Counted from the first letter of the stretch, positions 24,252 through 36,104 are shown. The stretch: 64,000 nucleotides of DNA from Neoechinorhynchus agilis (GCA_051530055.1 CM121341.1:4402001-4466000); one strand, 5' to 3'. Notes: generated by a model not told the origin, from the sequence alone. Program-made: numbers and translations.

Positions 24252-26056
24252 TGCAGGCAGCGTTAAACTTATATCTGCTGGGACCATGACTTTTCCAGTG
24301 AGTTGGGGACTCCACTCTACACCAGGTTCGTGGAATAACGAGGTGGTAATCGACGCTCCGTTTCGTTGTAAGTAGACTTCCAAGAAGCTGATCCGACCAT
24401 TTTTGTCTTTTGGGGGTGATTGTCCACATTATCGACGGGTTTATCGCGTTCAGCTGTTTCTCCAGCTTCATTTTGATAGGGCTCTCGTTTGTAATCACGA
24501 ACACGTCGTCGAAATACCTGAACCAAACCTTGATTTATGGGAACTTCACCAATAGCTCTTTTTCGTATGGTCCCGTGCACACGAGTCCAAGGATCAAATG
24601 AACTCTCCTTCTACATGTGATTTTAGATGCTTGATAAGAAGGTTGATGCCTCGAAAATTTGCATGTAAATCTCGAAGAGGGAAAACTCGCCGTATAGAGA
24701 AAATAAATCTAGAATTTCATGTGCGGGAGTTTGCTCACCAAAATTTAACATAAATAATTCAATCTTCAAACATATAAAGCGAATTGTTGGCGACGAAGGA
24801 TTGGACGGTTTGCAGGCAGCGTTAAACTTATATCTGCTGGGACCATGACTTTTCCAGTGAGTTGGGGACTCCACTCTATACCAGGTTCGTGGAATAACGA
24901 GGTGGTAATCGACGCTCCGTTTCGTTGTAAGTAGACGTCCAAGAAGCTGATCCGACCATTTTTGTCTTTTGGGGGTGATTGTCCACATTATCGACGGGTT
25001 TATCGCGTTCAGCTGTTTCTCCAGCTTCATTTTGATAGGGCTCTCGTTTGTAATCACGAACACGTCGTCGAAATACCTGAACCAAACCTTGATTTATGGG
25101 AACTTCACCAATAGCTCTTTTTCGTATGGTCCCGTGCACACGAGTCCAGGGATCAAATGAACTCTCCTTCTACATGTGATTTTAGATGCTTGATAAGAAG
25201 GTTGATGCCTCGAAAATTTGCATGTAAATCTCGAAGAGGGAAAACTCGCCGTATAGAGAAAATAAATCTAGAATTTCATGTGCGGGAGTTTGCTCACCAA
25301 AATTTAACATAAATAATTCAATCTTCAAACATATAAAGCGAATTGTTGGCGACGAAGGATTGGACGGTTTGCAGGCAGCGTTAAACTTATATCTGCTGGG
25401 ACCATGACTTTTCCAGTGAGTTGGGGACTCCACTCTACACCAGGTTCGTGGAATAACGAGGTGGTAATCGACGCTCCGTTTCGTTGTAAGTAGACTTCCA
25501 AGAAGCTGATCCGACCATTTTTGTCTTTTGGGGGTGATTGTCCACATTATCGACGGGTTTATCGCGTTCAGCTGTTTCTCCAGCTTCATTTTGATAGGGC
25601 TCTCGTTTGTAATCACGAACACGTCGTCGAAATACCTGAACCAAACCTTGATTTATGGGAACTTCACCAATAGCTCTTTTTCGTATGGTCCCGTGCACAC
25701 GAGTCCAGGGATCAAATGAACTCTCCTTCTACATGTGATTTTAGATGCTTGATAAGAAGGTTGATGCCTCGAAAATTTGCATGTAAATCTCGAAGAGGGA
25801 AAACTCGCCGTATAGAGAAAATAAATCTAGAATTTCATGTGCGGGAGTTTGCTCACCAAAATTTAACATAAATAATTCAATCTTCAAACATATAAAGCGA
25901 ATTGTTGGCGACGAAGGATTGGACGGTTTGCAGGCAGCGTTAAACTTATATCTGCTGGGACCATGACTTTTCCAGTGAGTTGGGGACTCCACTCTATACC
26001 AGGTTCGTGGAATAACGAGGTGGTAATCGACGCTCCGTTTCGTTGTAAGTAGACGT
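24252..26056 (-). mobile_element. Penelope-like retroelement fragment amplified as a 559-bp tandem array
   Basis: Units begin at 24252, 24811, 25370 and 25929, a spacing of exactly 559 bp, with the fourth cut at about 26,056. Minus-strand frames contain FRYFDDVFVITNE, an RT active-site box, then LNAINPSIMWT, then DVYLQRNGASITTSLFHEP, which resemble the RT 3' part of Penelope-like elements. Copies 1 and 3 share variants (CTCTACACC, GAC-TTCC) and copies 2 and 4 share others (CTCTATACC, GAC-GTCC). The array therefore grew by doubling a two-unit block. The element is a partial relic. Confidence 0.6.
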
Positions 26057-26102
26057 CGGGTTTGAGCTTCCCATTCAATGACTCATCAGATAAAAGAATT
26101 TA

Positions 26103-26557
26103 TTAGAAGGATTGATACAGTCTTTCTGGACGAAGACCGTCCTCGATGACTAACATTCTGAACCTCGACGCTTTGTTCATTGCTAATTCGACAGGATTTC
26201 CGATTTCCACGATTCGACCTTCATCAATGACCTGTTCAGTTTTACGGAGACGTTACACACTGGACCCACAAAAAAATCACTGACCATAACATCGTCATAA
26301 TCGATTATTGTTTTTATGTGATGAGCGATTGTTATGACGGTACATTCAGAGAATTCGTGTCTAATAACTCTTTGAATTATTTTTTCTGTTTCAGCTTCCA
26401 GATTAGATGTGGCTTCGTCCATGATAACAAGTTTTCTTTTTCGAATGATTGCACGAGCCATACTGAGAAGTTGAAGTTGTCCGAAACTGAAGTGTTCCTC
26501 GAAACCGGATCCACGCACAAAACCGTCCAATCCTTCGTCGCCAACAATTCGCTTCGG
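26103..26557 (-). pseudogene. 3' end of a second ABCC transporter gene (two exons)
   Basis: Exons at about 26285-26557 and 26103-26231 are joined by a GTCAGT...ACAG intron of 53 bp in phase 0. They encode the end of a C-terminal nucleotide-binding domain: signature FSFGQLQLLSMARAI (normally LSxGQ), Walker B KLVIMDEATSN, H-loop ITIAHHIKTI (HR is usual), then VIDEGRIVEIGNPVEL and a stop. It differs clearly from the full gene at 49,373. No Walker A or membrane exons are nearby, and the 5' side abuts LINE sequence. It is a gene fragment. The intron shows it was copied as DNA, not from mRNA. Confidence 0.7.
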
Positions 26558-26564
26558 CACTCTG

Positions 26565-29500
26565 CTCCAGGATCTCTCGAATAAATTGCGAAGGGGTGGG
26601 CCCTTGCTAAATCGCTATATTTTCGTACCTTCCTCCTTTCCGCTGCACCTCCAGCGATTTCGAGAGAGTAGGGAATGTTGCTTACTTCGAGAGACGTTGC
26701 GTCCCAGAGAAGGCATTTGCCCTCCCGCCGCAAAAAGATCGAAATTCCGTCAGGTCGACAAAAATGGGCGGGTTCCAAGATGTTGAGGAAGTTCACCGTT
26801 CTCAACGCCCGAGAAATTACGCTGTTGATCTCAGAATGGCGTAAGAACCTTCCTCCTGACTTTCGGCAAACGAAGCCGTGTCGCCCTCAACCAAAGACCC
26901 ACATCGACAGCGATTGGGCGTGGATATCGGGAGACCAAGTCTTAAGGATACTGCGATCCTCGTTACCTCGTCAGTAAGAAGAGTTCCCACTGATGCCAGA
27001 GGAACAGCCTCCAACCACGCCCCCGATTCTCGTGTTGAAACTGCCAACAGTCTAGCTCGGACGACCCCGTCGCGGGAACTTGAAAGTAGAGAGCTGTGAG
27101 ATCTCGAGACGAGAGGTCCGTCCCAGATCGACTGTCTGAGGCCATTCACGGGAACATGGTTAGCGCCTGTCTGCTGGCACCATTCTTCAACCGCCAACAC
27201 AAAACCTTGGTCAAGACAAAACTTTTTCCTCAAAATTTTCTTCGCTATCGGTTGACTTCCCTCATACGATCCAAGAAAGGCTGGCAAGGTCTACTAGCGC
27301 TCGAATGTCCATTCCCCCAGATGACAGAGGCAATGAAGATTGTCGCCACGCCTCATCTGTGAGCTGGACATTTAAAATACGCTCGAGACAAGCCCTCACC
27401 TTTTCGTCGAGCTTAGCCAATCCTTCCTTATGTTTGAAGAATGTTGCTGTGCGGACCTTATATAACGATTTCGGGATAAAGAGTGCGTTCTTTATCATAA
27501 ATAACCCTTATGCCGAAAGAGCGCTCACCCTATCGCACAGCAACGAAAGTTTCGGTATGAAAAGACCGATCTCATCTTCCACATTTGAATCAAAGACGCA
27601 ACTACCCAGGAGACTGAGTTGCTCGGGAGTCACGAGTTTCAGACCTGGAGCTACGGCCTCGAACCCATCCATTAGCTCCTTGGCTTTCGCGGCGTCTCCG
27701 ATATTTAATACTAGGAGCTCACACTTTCCAGCATTGAGCTCAATGCTAATTCTCGAGATCTCCCTAATCAGCGTCTTCGAATCGCGCAGTACAACGGAGG
27801 AATCACCTCTTTACTGTTATGGAGAATGCGATTGGACCGAAAGGAAATACAGCCATAAAAAAAGATGTCTCCCAAGATTTAGAAAGCATTGATAAAAAAA
27901 GAATCCACGCGAAGACTTAATACGCGAAAAATGTGAGTATGCGCCAAAATCGCGACCTAGTCGACTTCAGCTAATTTACTGGCGACTTCAGAGACGAGTT
28001 TCTCGTTTTACTGGGTGTATTTCTAGGATTCCGATTCCATCGTTTCTCCGAGGACCATTAACAAAAGTGTTCATACTGGTTTTCGGAGTTGACCCATATA
28101 CATTGGAAGGGCCAGCGCCTTCGTTAGCGAAGTTCTTCAACAGACCTCTTCTTCGTGAAATTCCAGTACATCCTCAAGCCGTAATATTCGCATCGGAAAT
28201 CGCATTATCATATTTTGCCAATATTCACAAGAGAGAAAAATCACTAAATTTGCAAGAATCATTAAAAGTGCCCATAATTCATGAAGATTATTTTGTAAAG
28301 GAGTACCAGTAAGAAGAAGTCGATTTGAAGATTTGAGGGTTCTTACAGCCTTTGAGAGTTTAGCGTCTTCATTTTTGATCCTGTGAGCTTCATCGATGAT
28401 TAGATATCTCCACGCGAATTTCTTTAGATGGCATCGCTCGGATAGAACAGTTTCGTATTGAGTCACAATAACGTCCCATTTATGCGGATGAGCAAGAATA
28501 GTTTTCTTTAGAATCAAAGCTCGTTCATCTTTGTATCCGATCGGCAAAGGACTGTCAAATGACGCTAAGGTATTTACAGCCCGGCCACCACAGTGGTCAT
28601 CACAAATTCCTTTGCAAACGAACTCTACATGGCCGGTACGGAGATGCCGAAAACTTGACCAGTTCAGGATCCTCTTCGCAGTAAAGTTTCAGAGCGCATG
28701 GACAATAGCTTCCGCCCCGCAGGATGTGCAGCAGCCCAGTTGGACTGGGCGAAATTCCTGCCCGGTTTTGTCTGTAATACGTTTACAGGGAATTTTTCCT
28801 GCAAGTCGGCGTATCGGCGAAGATGCGGCGATGGGGCGAATCCCACTTTCATTTTTGTGAGGTACTTGATGGTGCTCCGAAAAATAGGTCTTTTGCAACG
28901 GGATTCAGGTCCTCTTCAGTCAGGCGGCCGAGTAACCGAGAAAGCGACCTTTCTAGAGGGAGAGCTGCTTCACCAATTTTAAACCTGTCAAGCCCATGGC
29001 CCGAACCATTTTCAGCTCTAAAATTTGAGTGGGTGTCCTGTTTTGTATGGGAGGAGGTGGAATTTCAAAACCTGTAGTGTCGCGTTGTCTCATTGTGCAA
29101 AACTGTTCGTGGATGACAATAATCGAATAGCCCCCCCGAACATCTCCGTCCGCAAGCTTCGAATAAACACGTTCAGTCAGGGATCGTTTTGAAAAACGGC
29201 AACGAACCCCTTCCTTCGTGCGTCCCTTACGAACCTCGCGAAATTTCATTTCGAAATTGTTAAATATTTGTTCGAAGGAGGCCACCCTTTCTTTTATTGT
29301 TGATGTCAAAGAAACCCCATAATCATCCCTGGTGCAAAGGACTAAGCGCTGGAATCCGAAGAGCCGTGTCCATGAAGGCGCACAGTTCGTTTGCAGGCAA
29401 TCATTGAGCAATCCCGTAAATGCTTTGGCGACCAGATATCGCGCGCCTTTGGGGATCCGTTTCAGGACGTTCCTGAGCAGAAACCGCACGATATCAGGTA

Positions 29501-29726
29501 TCGAAATAGAATCAGTGGTGATCTGAGAGGTCCCAGACATAAACAGATCGGTTGATTGTGGGGGAGAACCAGTCCCGCTACAACGGAGATCCCGGGACCA
29601 TTGGAAAGCAAAACCTCTTAAATTGGTTAATTTAAAAGACTTATCGCACCTTTTCCTAAGGAATGCACACACCAAATCTCGAATGACCGTGTCCAAGTCG
29701 ACGAACACACACTGTGCAACGGGCAC
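26565..29726 (-). mobile_element. Broken LINE (non-LTR retrotransposon) with foreign insert
   Basis: Read right to left on the minus strand: pre-RT region (LKRIPKGARYLVAKAFTG near 29,480, KLADGDVRG near 29,150); RT entry (SGIRPIAASSPIRRLAGKI near 28,840); an ISWI-like host piece; RT palm and thumb (LNAGKCELLVLNIGDAAKA near 27,740, VRACLERILNVQLTDEAW near 27,370); and the C-terminal domain (SGAWLEAVPLASVGTLL, RCRCGSLVEGD). The last part, GKCLLWDATSLEV then RRKVRKYSDLARAHPF, ends near 26,590. Frames change several times. The clade is not assigned. The plus-strand frames of 60-195 codons here are antisense shadows. Confidence 0.75.
28137..28547 (-). pseudogene. ISWI-type SNF2 ATPase fragment inside the LINE
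   Basis: A 136-codon minus frame contains the first RecA lobe of an ISWI-like remodeller: [15 protein letters not shown], then [15 protein letters not shown] (motif II, DEAH), then [20 protein letters not shown] (motif III). The match stops just after the last motif, although a later RLEDVL may correspond to the RLHxVL that precedes motif IV in ISWI. Helicase motif I and the second lobe are absent. It sits exactly where the RT core of the LINE should be. A captured host fragment, not a working gene. Confidence 0.7.
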
Positions 29727-29744
29727 TGCATCTCACTGAGCCTC

Positions 29745-30260
29745 TCAAGCCGCAATATCATTCCGTCGGTTGAATAGAGTGGAAAGTCTGTTTAACGGAT
29801 TAAGGATCTCCGTAAACTTCATCACTTGATACTCGGTAGTCGGAGTCACCGCATTAAACTCTCGGTCTTGACAGAAACCCGGGACTATAGCATGCAACTT
29901 AGGTCGTTTAACGGTTCTGATAATTTGTGTTTTACTGCGATCAGGTACAGTAGATGTATTTGAGGGCTCTGATTTCAATTGCCAATCACAAGTGGTTGCT
30001 CGAGTTAGAAGTCCAAAACGAGCAACACTCATACGAGTTTGAAACCAGATACAAGCGCCCGTTGGACGCAAATAGATTGTAGAACCATTGTAACACTTCG
30101 TATCTTTAGAAAACAAATCAATTCGATCATCAGAAGAAGCGATCTCGGTATCAGTATGCTTCCCTACCATTCCGATGGGATCTTTTCCTCCATATCTATC
30201 TTCTGAAAGAGCCTCGTGAGCAACTTTATTCCGAAGACTCCCGAGGGATTGCAACAGCTC
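29745..30260 (-). other. Open frame of unknown origin fused behind an RTE-type RT start
   Basis: The minus frame that begins as an RTE-like reverse transcriptase (30,260-30,497) continues uninterrupted for about 150 more codons with no RT motifs. It contains CYNGSTIYLRPTGACIWF and CDWQLKSEPSNTSTVPD and ends in RRNDIAA. I do not recognise it. It may be a host exon or part of another repeat captured next to the LINE. Confidence 0.4.
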
Positions 30261-31370
30261 GATCGGAATGTTATCTGGACCCCGGCTCCTACCAGTCTTC
30301 ATTTTCCTCAGCAGTGCAGCAACCTCATCGTCCAAGTACGGTCTCGTCACATTGACATTCGGGTGTACGTCCTCTAGAGGCAATCTGTCATTCTCAGTGT
30401 TCAGTAGAGTGCTGAAACATTCCTTCCACCTATCCAAAATGTCCTTGCATTGGTCCAGCGTCGTTCCGCGGCTATCTCTGGTCATTTTGAGGTGCACAAT
30501 ATCCCGCGTTTTTTATCCCTGACTTTGGCCAACCTGAAGACCATATCTATACAACTCCCTCGCTGTAATTGCTCGTACAGGTCGTTATCGGCTTCCCTCT
30601 TGGTTTTGGCACATTCTCGTGCATCCTTCCTTTTTGTCTGTTTGTAAACGCCTGCATTCGAGGCCGAAGCATCAAAATCCAATCTTTTCCTGGCTGATTT
30701 TTTCAGACTGATTGCGTCCTTGACGGCTGGATTCCACCACCATGCCTCTTTTTTTTGGGATGGAGGTTTCCCCTATGTCATTCCTAAGATGTTCTTTGCT
30801 TCACTACAAATCGCTTCGGCTGTCTCATTCCACTAGCGTTCCAGTTCAGCCACATTCTCGCTCAATTTCTGGATAAGCACCATTTTAATCTTTTCCCTGA
30901 GTATAGGATCTTTTAGCCTCCACCACTTGATTTTAGGCGCAATGCTCGTTGTCGGCTGTTTAGCTTTCCATCGAATATTGAGGTCCATCTCGAGCACTCG
31001 ATGTTGCGTTCTGAACTTCACTCCATCTCCCTATCGGATACAAAATGAAATCGATTTGGCTTGATCTTCCACCGCTTGAGTATGTGTAAAGGTGTCGAGG
31101 GTCTTTTTTGAAGTATTGGAAATACGCAACTCCAACGCTGCTGCTTAATCCAATTGTCTTACACTCTCCGTGTTTCTTGATCCTACATTGTGTCCACGGC
31201 GAACAGATTGGTGAATGTTGTCATCCAACCAAAATCGAAGCTTTTTTTAAGTGGACGACGGGTCATTCAGGTTGGACAAGGACGTGGAGCGATCAATATC
31301 CACTTTTCAGGCGGACGATATTTGGTGCAACGGCTACAACGCCCGTTCTATCCATCGCCATTCTCTTCAG
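30230..31370 (-). mobile_element. RTE-type LINE fragment (endonuclease end and RT start)
   Basis: Minus-strand frames show the end of an AP-like endonuclease and its linker: TQHRVLEMDLNIRWK, then KIKWWRLKDPILREK near 30,900; CAKTKREADNDLYEQLQRG and MVFRLAKVRDKKRG near 30,550. They then show RWKECFSTLLNTEND and the RT entry LLRKMKTGRSRGPDNIPIEL near 30,290. This order is typical of RTE-like LINEs, a different family from the LINE at 26.5-29.7 kb. It is truncated at both ends and shifted between frames. Confidence 0.65.
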
Positions 31371-31507
31371 TTGAGAGCGATCGTGCCACTGATGGACAAA
31401 ATGGGATTTGATGTCATTGTTCCATGTTAAATCGCTCACAAATTCCGCTCATTAATTGATAAATTCATTCCAACATTTAAAGGCGGCTCATCTTAACACT
31501 CATTATT

Positions 31508-31703
31508 TTTTTTGTGTAAGTTTTTTTTAAAGTGAAAAAACCAAAAGTTAGTTTACGAACGCGTCTTCGAATCTGTTGTTTTCTATTTGGTTACTTTTCT
31601 TTACATTCACCACCTCCCACCAAATTCCAGCTTTTGTCCTTCCTCGACCGTCGCCATCACGCTGGCAGCATTGCCCCGTTGTACTGCCAGCGAGATATTT
31701 TAT
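31508..31703. mobile_element. 195-bp insert with LINE 3' tail, only in duplication copy 2
   Basis: Copy 1 reads straight across this point (near 15,775). The right two-thirds of the insert, from TTTTCTATTTGGTTAC to CCAGCGAGATATTTT, matches 11,548-11,670 almost exactly, that is, the LINE C-terminal tail plus its 3' flank. It is therefore a post-duplication insertion or copy event. Confidence 0.85.
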
Positions 31704-31947
31704 TGAATTTATCGATAAAATACACATCTGATTGGAGTCCTTCAGGATTCCCTCAAGGTTTCCATCGCAGACCGAAGTATATTTCGACTCTTATAAGATT
31801 TCGTTAGTGGAGGTGTTCGCTGCCTCACTTTTTCTGGATTTTAGAATTGTGGCCGATTTAAGACATCCAACCAAAGAAGATGCTAAACTTGTGAGCCAAG
31901 TGAAAGATCACAAATTTATAGAAATAAGAAATTTCAAGCAAAGATTA

Positions 31948-33185
31948 TCACTCAAAGATACAGTCATTTTGTTTCGATAATTTTTCCATTACTTCACAAA
32001 TACAAGAGCAGCTTTCATAGTTGTAGTCCATCGTGGAAATAATTATTATCAGCGATGGCAATAATACAGAAACGAGGATGCAAACAAACAGAATCATTTT
32101 GGCAATCCGACATTTCAAATGAATTGTCACTTTCTGGTGTCTGAACTCCAAAATTACGCTTTTCACATTCATATTGAACCGAAACATCAACTCTCTCAAT
32201 TGAATTCATGTTAAAGTATTCATTGTGCTCGCTATGAGGTACCAAAAAGGCAAAGAAACTCTTCGACATACAAAGTCTTTCCTTAGAGCAAATAATTTGT
32301 CTTTCTAGTAAATTGAATCGCTTCATTTCACAGACATCAACAATATATTTAAGAGCATTTTCGGCTGAAAATATTATCGGCTCAACTTTTGTTATACTTT
32401 TCAATAATCGCTGTACATAAAATATTTGAGAAAATTAAAGATTAATTTAAGGTTTGACAAACCTTTTGAATATTATTTGAGTAGTCCTCGAACGGACCGC
32501 CGGATAAATTCAACATCTTTTCAATGATTCCGTTTCTGTTTCAATATTTTGCAAATGTCCACGAATTTGCGAAATATTCTTCTCAATCCTTTTCCAGTGC
32601 TCGATTTTACTTTTAATCATCGATTTACTCTTTGAGATTCTTGGCGGAACATTTAAATTAACTAAACCGATTCTTAATACCTTTCACGTTTAAAACGTAT
32701 CAAATTATCTAAAGAATCAAATCGATCTTCAAAATTTGCAAAAGTATCACCGGTAATTTCCAATGAAAGATCAAAACATTTTGTACGAATATCTCTTAAC
32801 TTAATGGACGCCTTAATAAGATTCTTTAGACTTTCCTAAAGATTTGTCAATATAAATTTAATTTTTGACAAAAATACAAACCAAATGGGCAACTTGAAGA
32901 CTCCTCAGATCTGACCAATGGGAAAACTTCTTTAAGTCAATAAAATCGCAAATGTTATTTACGATATCCTCAACTGAATTAAATCTTCTTTTTATATCTT
33001 CAAACTTCAACAAGTTTTCTGTATTCTTCTCTGAATTCAGTGCCTAACAACAGAATTTTTTATTTTCAATTGTTAATTTAACATAAAAAAACCTCGTTGG
33101 CGATAAACCATTCAAAGTTTTGATCGGTTTCAATGACAATAAAATATTCTTTACTTTGATTGTTGATACTTAATGAATCGCTCAT
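31948..33185 (-). pseudogene. Tail-anchored coiled-coil gene, copy 2 (broken)
   Basis: Same five-exon layout as copy 1, start codon at 33,185. Copy 2 lacks one base in exon 4 (TCTTTTCAATG against TCTTTTCCAATG) and has one extra base before the membrane segment (AATGAATTGTC against AATGATTGTC). Both shift the frame. Its last stretch is longer than in copy 1: after the hydrophobic segment it reads MDYNYESCSCICEVMEKLSK and ends in CIFE. This may show the ancestral C-terminus. Confidence 0.7.
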
Positions 33186-33678
33186 TGTTTACTCTTCAAG
33201 CTTTCCTTTTTTTCGCTTACTGAGGCCACTGAAACTTTTCGTTCATTTGATTGGGATAAAGGAGAATCATTCTCGGTTTTTTCACTTTACAATTTTTATA
33301 AATTAGCTTAAGAAATAAATGACCGGCGAAAAGATTATAAATGCGATAATAGCTAAGCTCAATCGAAAGTGTAGAAAATGTCTCCATTAGGAACAAATAC
33401 AAAGCATTGAGTGTAAAAATTTAATGTTATTTCATTCAGTAATTAATGATTTTTGGAAAGGTGAGATTATGTTAGACAATTAAGAAGATTGTTCATTTTG
33501 CTCAATGTGCGTTAATTCGCTTATATTATTTAATACTTTTTGTTAAAAAGTAACATTTTTTAATTTATTTTTTCTCAAAAAAATAGAAATAAGTTTTGGT
33601 TGACACAAGAAAAACTAAAAATCCAACGTTTAAGCGTTCTTTGACTCTTTTGCCCCAACCGGCATAAAACTTCTTCAT

Positions 33679-35074
33679 TTAATTTCCGTTAACCGCGTCC
33701 TTTGGCTCCATTTGTCGAATATTTCCACGATAACAACCGTTAACTTTGCTTTGGGAAACTCCAGCTTGAGAAATTTTCGGAACCATAGTTTTCCATGGAG
33801 GCTGAGACGAAATTCCAAATTCGCGTTTCAATATGTCACTGACTTTTTCGTCGCCATCGTTACCTGCTACTAAGAGTTCAGCGTCGTAAGTTTGGCTCAA
33901 ATGATTAAAAGATAGGAATTTGCATTTTAGATGACCGAGAGGACCTTTCAGTGAATTAATTTTTATAAGGGCATTCTGAATTTGTCTCGAACTTCGTCTT
34001 ATTTCATTAAGATCTCTGAATCGGCACTTGCGAGCAAATGGAGGTTCAGCAAGAAAACGAATATCAATTGGAAGACATTTGTCGACTTTATCGATTATTC
34101 CATAATCCAAAAGAAATACTTGGTATTCTCCTTTTGACCCGCTAATAATCGTCGCTCTTCTTGGCTTCTGATCGGTTCCGTGAAGAATCAAACAATAATC
34201 ACCGTTTTGGAAATCAAAATCGGCCGATTCATCTTTTCCAATTGTATCTTCCAACTCTTTTTCAAGCTTGTTTAAACGTTCCGATTTTGTATATTCTTGA
34301 ATGTATCCTGTGTTAATTAAGCTGAGAGCCGAAATAATACATTCGGCAGTTTCCCCGGTCATATCTTCGTTGACGAACGGATCTCTTTTCTCCAATTCCT
34401 TCGTTATGTCCATTTGAAGCTCCGGAGGAATAAAACACGAAAGTTGTTCATTGGTTGCTTTGGCGAGATTTGATTTTAGAAGATTGCTACTGACGTATTC
34501 CTGAATCTCCAAGTCTTTTAAGGTAACCTCAAAACAACCTTCAACTTCGTTTACTTTTAAAAAGGAACCCAGTAGGGTTCCGTTGTTTACTGCTGAATTG
34601 AACCTGAACACGGCATCCTGAGACCAATTCTCTTCTTTATTTTCATTTGGAAGAGGTTTAATGCCGAGAAGTTTACACTTTGACGCAAATCTTGGCATTT
34701 TGGAGAAATTATTTTTTTAGAAGGTCGAATACATGACAGAGGGACGATTTCAGTGCGGCCTTCGTCCACTAAAAATGCGGGCACTGTATCTGAATTTGGA
34801 TTAGCGGCACCAATAATGGCGCGGTGCCACAATTCATCTTCCTGTGAGTAAATTACACTACGAAAGGAAACCATAATATTGAAACTTTGGTGGATTTCGT
34901 TTTCGAATTTGTACGATTCTTGCAGTTGATTGTGAAAATGTTTATATACACCGATTGATCGTTTCGACGGACATAGAATTCACTGGGATTTATGACATTG
35001 ACGACGTTGACTTCACATTGCTGACCGGTAAAGTCGAGAACTGGACTTGTAACAGTTAAGGAATAGTCGCTCAT
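33679..35074 (-). pseudogene. Two-Tudor-domain gene, copy 2 (broken)
   Basis: The last 339 codons, including the second Tudor core, are intact and almost identical to copy 1. The N-terminal third is split over three frames by about four small indels compared with copy 1: one base missing in GTTTATATACACC, one in GGATTTCGTTTTC, and extra bases in ATTACACTACG and in the run TTTTTTTAGAAGG. The start codon (35,074) survives. A truncated product from an internal methionine at 34,698 is possible but would lack the first Tudor core. Confidence 0.8.
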
Positions 35075-36104
35075 TTTAATTCGATTAATTTTAATATTAG
35101 TTCAAAAGTTTATGTGTCTAATTGAAAATAGTAGATTAGCAGAAGTTCAGCAAACAGCAAAATAAAGTTGAAAGTCAAAGTGAGAAGTCCGATTGGGAAT
35201 GAAGAAGCAACTGTTCGATACCTTTTTTTGGATGATCAACGTTTGGGGGGGTAGTGCTGTAAATGCAGCAGTCAATAAAAGCAGCCAATCAGAATGCTTA
35301 ATTAAGCGCGTCGGATCGTGAAAAGTACCAATCTCACTTATGCGAATTAAAGACGATGCTTAATTATGAATGGATGGTCTCGTGACTAATTAAAGAAAAT
35401 TGTTTTTGATATTTGTTCATGAAATGCTTTAGAGAAAAGAAAAATCTTCATTCTGCGCCGGTTTTTGCGCCACTTATCTGTACGGTGATTCACTAGCGAG
35501 TATATTAAAAAAAATAGAGTTTTATTTTACTGTTTATTTAGTAACGTCTGTTTATTAATTCCGTATTTTAATTAAGGAATGGTAATTAATTAAGGTGATT
35601 TATCGATTTTAAATGGCAATTGCTTGATAGATGTAAGCCAATTTTCGAAGTCGTCAAAATAATTTAGTTCCACTTTATCAAGATTACATTTGGTATTAAA
35701 TACAGAAATTATAGATATTCATATCTATATAATAAATTAATTGATAAAGATGCGCTAATTATTGCATCATAATAATTAATTACTTTTCGCTAGACAAAGC
35801 TGCGATATTAATTGTTTTTGGTATTTCCTAAGATGAAATGAAACAACGAAGAAAGTGGAAAAATTGCGCTGTGCGAATCGAGTTTTTGTGGTCGTAAATT
35901 AAAGATTAGTTTTTGCGGTACACATGAAAATGTTTTATTCGACTTTATAACTATTCCCTGCTATAAAATTGAGGTTTACTCCACAATAAAAATTAGTGGC
36001 CGAATATAATCATCTGATATCCAAATTGCTTGTGTCCCACCATTCCTGGACCGCTACTAGAAATTCGTCCGACAAAACAGAACAAATATGCGCCAAAAAT
36101 TAAC

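Noticed and set aside
27305-27892. 195-codon plus-strand frame
   Set aside because: It is the antisense of the LINE RT palm and thumb region, whose minus-strand frames carry the recognisable motifs.
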